This document shows, one piece after another, positions 5,592-5,614 of a DNA stretch of 5,614 bases (the stretch's first letter is position 1; every line of letters starts with the position of its first letter). The position numbers were made by a program, and so were the translations under genes. The notes beneath the pieces are model-generated. The model saw nothing but the letters and a program-made list of their open reading frames with translations. It was not told where the DNA came from and ran no database searches. The DNA is from Parcubacteria group bacterium. Its GTDB lineage: Bacteria > Patescibacteriota > Minisyncoccia > UBA6257 > JAAZHW01. Where the stretch lies: positions 1 through 5,614 of the forward strand of contig JAAZHW010000095.1 of NCBI GenBank assembly GCA_012510515.1. Reading direction: 5' to 3'.

Positions 5592-5614
5592 TGTCATTCT
5601 GAGGGCTTCAGCCC
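5592..5614 (-). repeat. Partial composite palindromic repeat, copy U6
   Basis: TGTCATTCTGA starts another copy in the same orientation as U3-U5. It is followed by a tip GGGCT-TC-AGCCC (5603-5614) in place of the usual GCGTCAGCG. The window ends here. Confidence 0.75.

Overview
The window is AT-rich, gene-dense bacterial DNA, most likely from a member of the Candidate Phyla Radiation (Patescibacteria; Parcubacteria-like). Four things point there. The first is a secreted protein with the coiled coil plus C-terminal peptidoglycan-binding layout common in that group. The second is a membrane protein resembling DUF5667. The third is a soluble VirD4/TraG-like ATPase with a CxxC-x17-CxxC zinc ribbon. 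The fourth is the apparent lack of Shine-Dalgarno leaders. TGA ends two genes at the expected family ends, so the standard bacterial code fits. The lineage is inferred from style; no rRNA or other marker gene is present.

Layout. Bases 1-313 hold a tandem array of a ~95-bp near-palindromic repeat (one partial copy, one full copy, one expanded copy). It is followed by a perfect 15-bp-stem hairpin (333-365) and a sigma70-type promoter (406-434). Two plus-strand genes follow: a secreted HEXXH metallopeptidase-like protein with a peptidoglycan-binding domain (448-2175) and a single-pass membrane protein of the DUF5667 type (2249-3079). They are closed by a clear intrinsic terminator (3111-3135). 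A second array of the same repeat in the opposite orientation (3162-3496) follows, then a second perfect hairpin with the same end sequence but different arms (3530-3568), then an extended -10 promoter lying almost on the start codon. The next two genes are the VirD4/TraG-like ATPase (3616-5271) and a small DUF167/YggU protein (5306-5524). The window ends inside another copy of the repeat (5592-5614).

How the parts work together. The first pair of genes looks like a cell-envelope unit: one protein is exported and probably held on peptidoglycan, the other is anchored in the membrane with a large outside domain. The second pair couples a DNA-pumping or secretion-type ATPase with a small protein of unknown role; no relaxase or other secretion gene is in view.

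The most unusual content is non-coding. The repeat family is much more GC-rich than the genes, contains nested 20-bp GC palindromes, and varies its hairpin tips while keeping them complementary. Its two arrays bracket the first operon in inverted orientation. I do not see a complete new biological system. The repeat and hairpin arrangement is the part most worth following.
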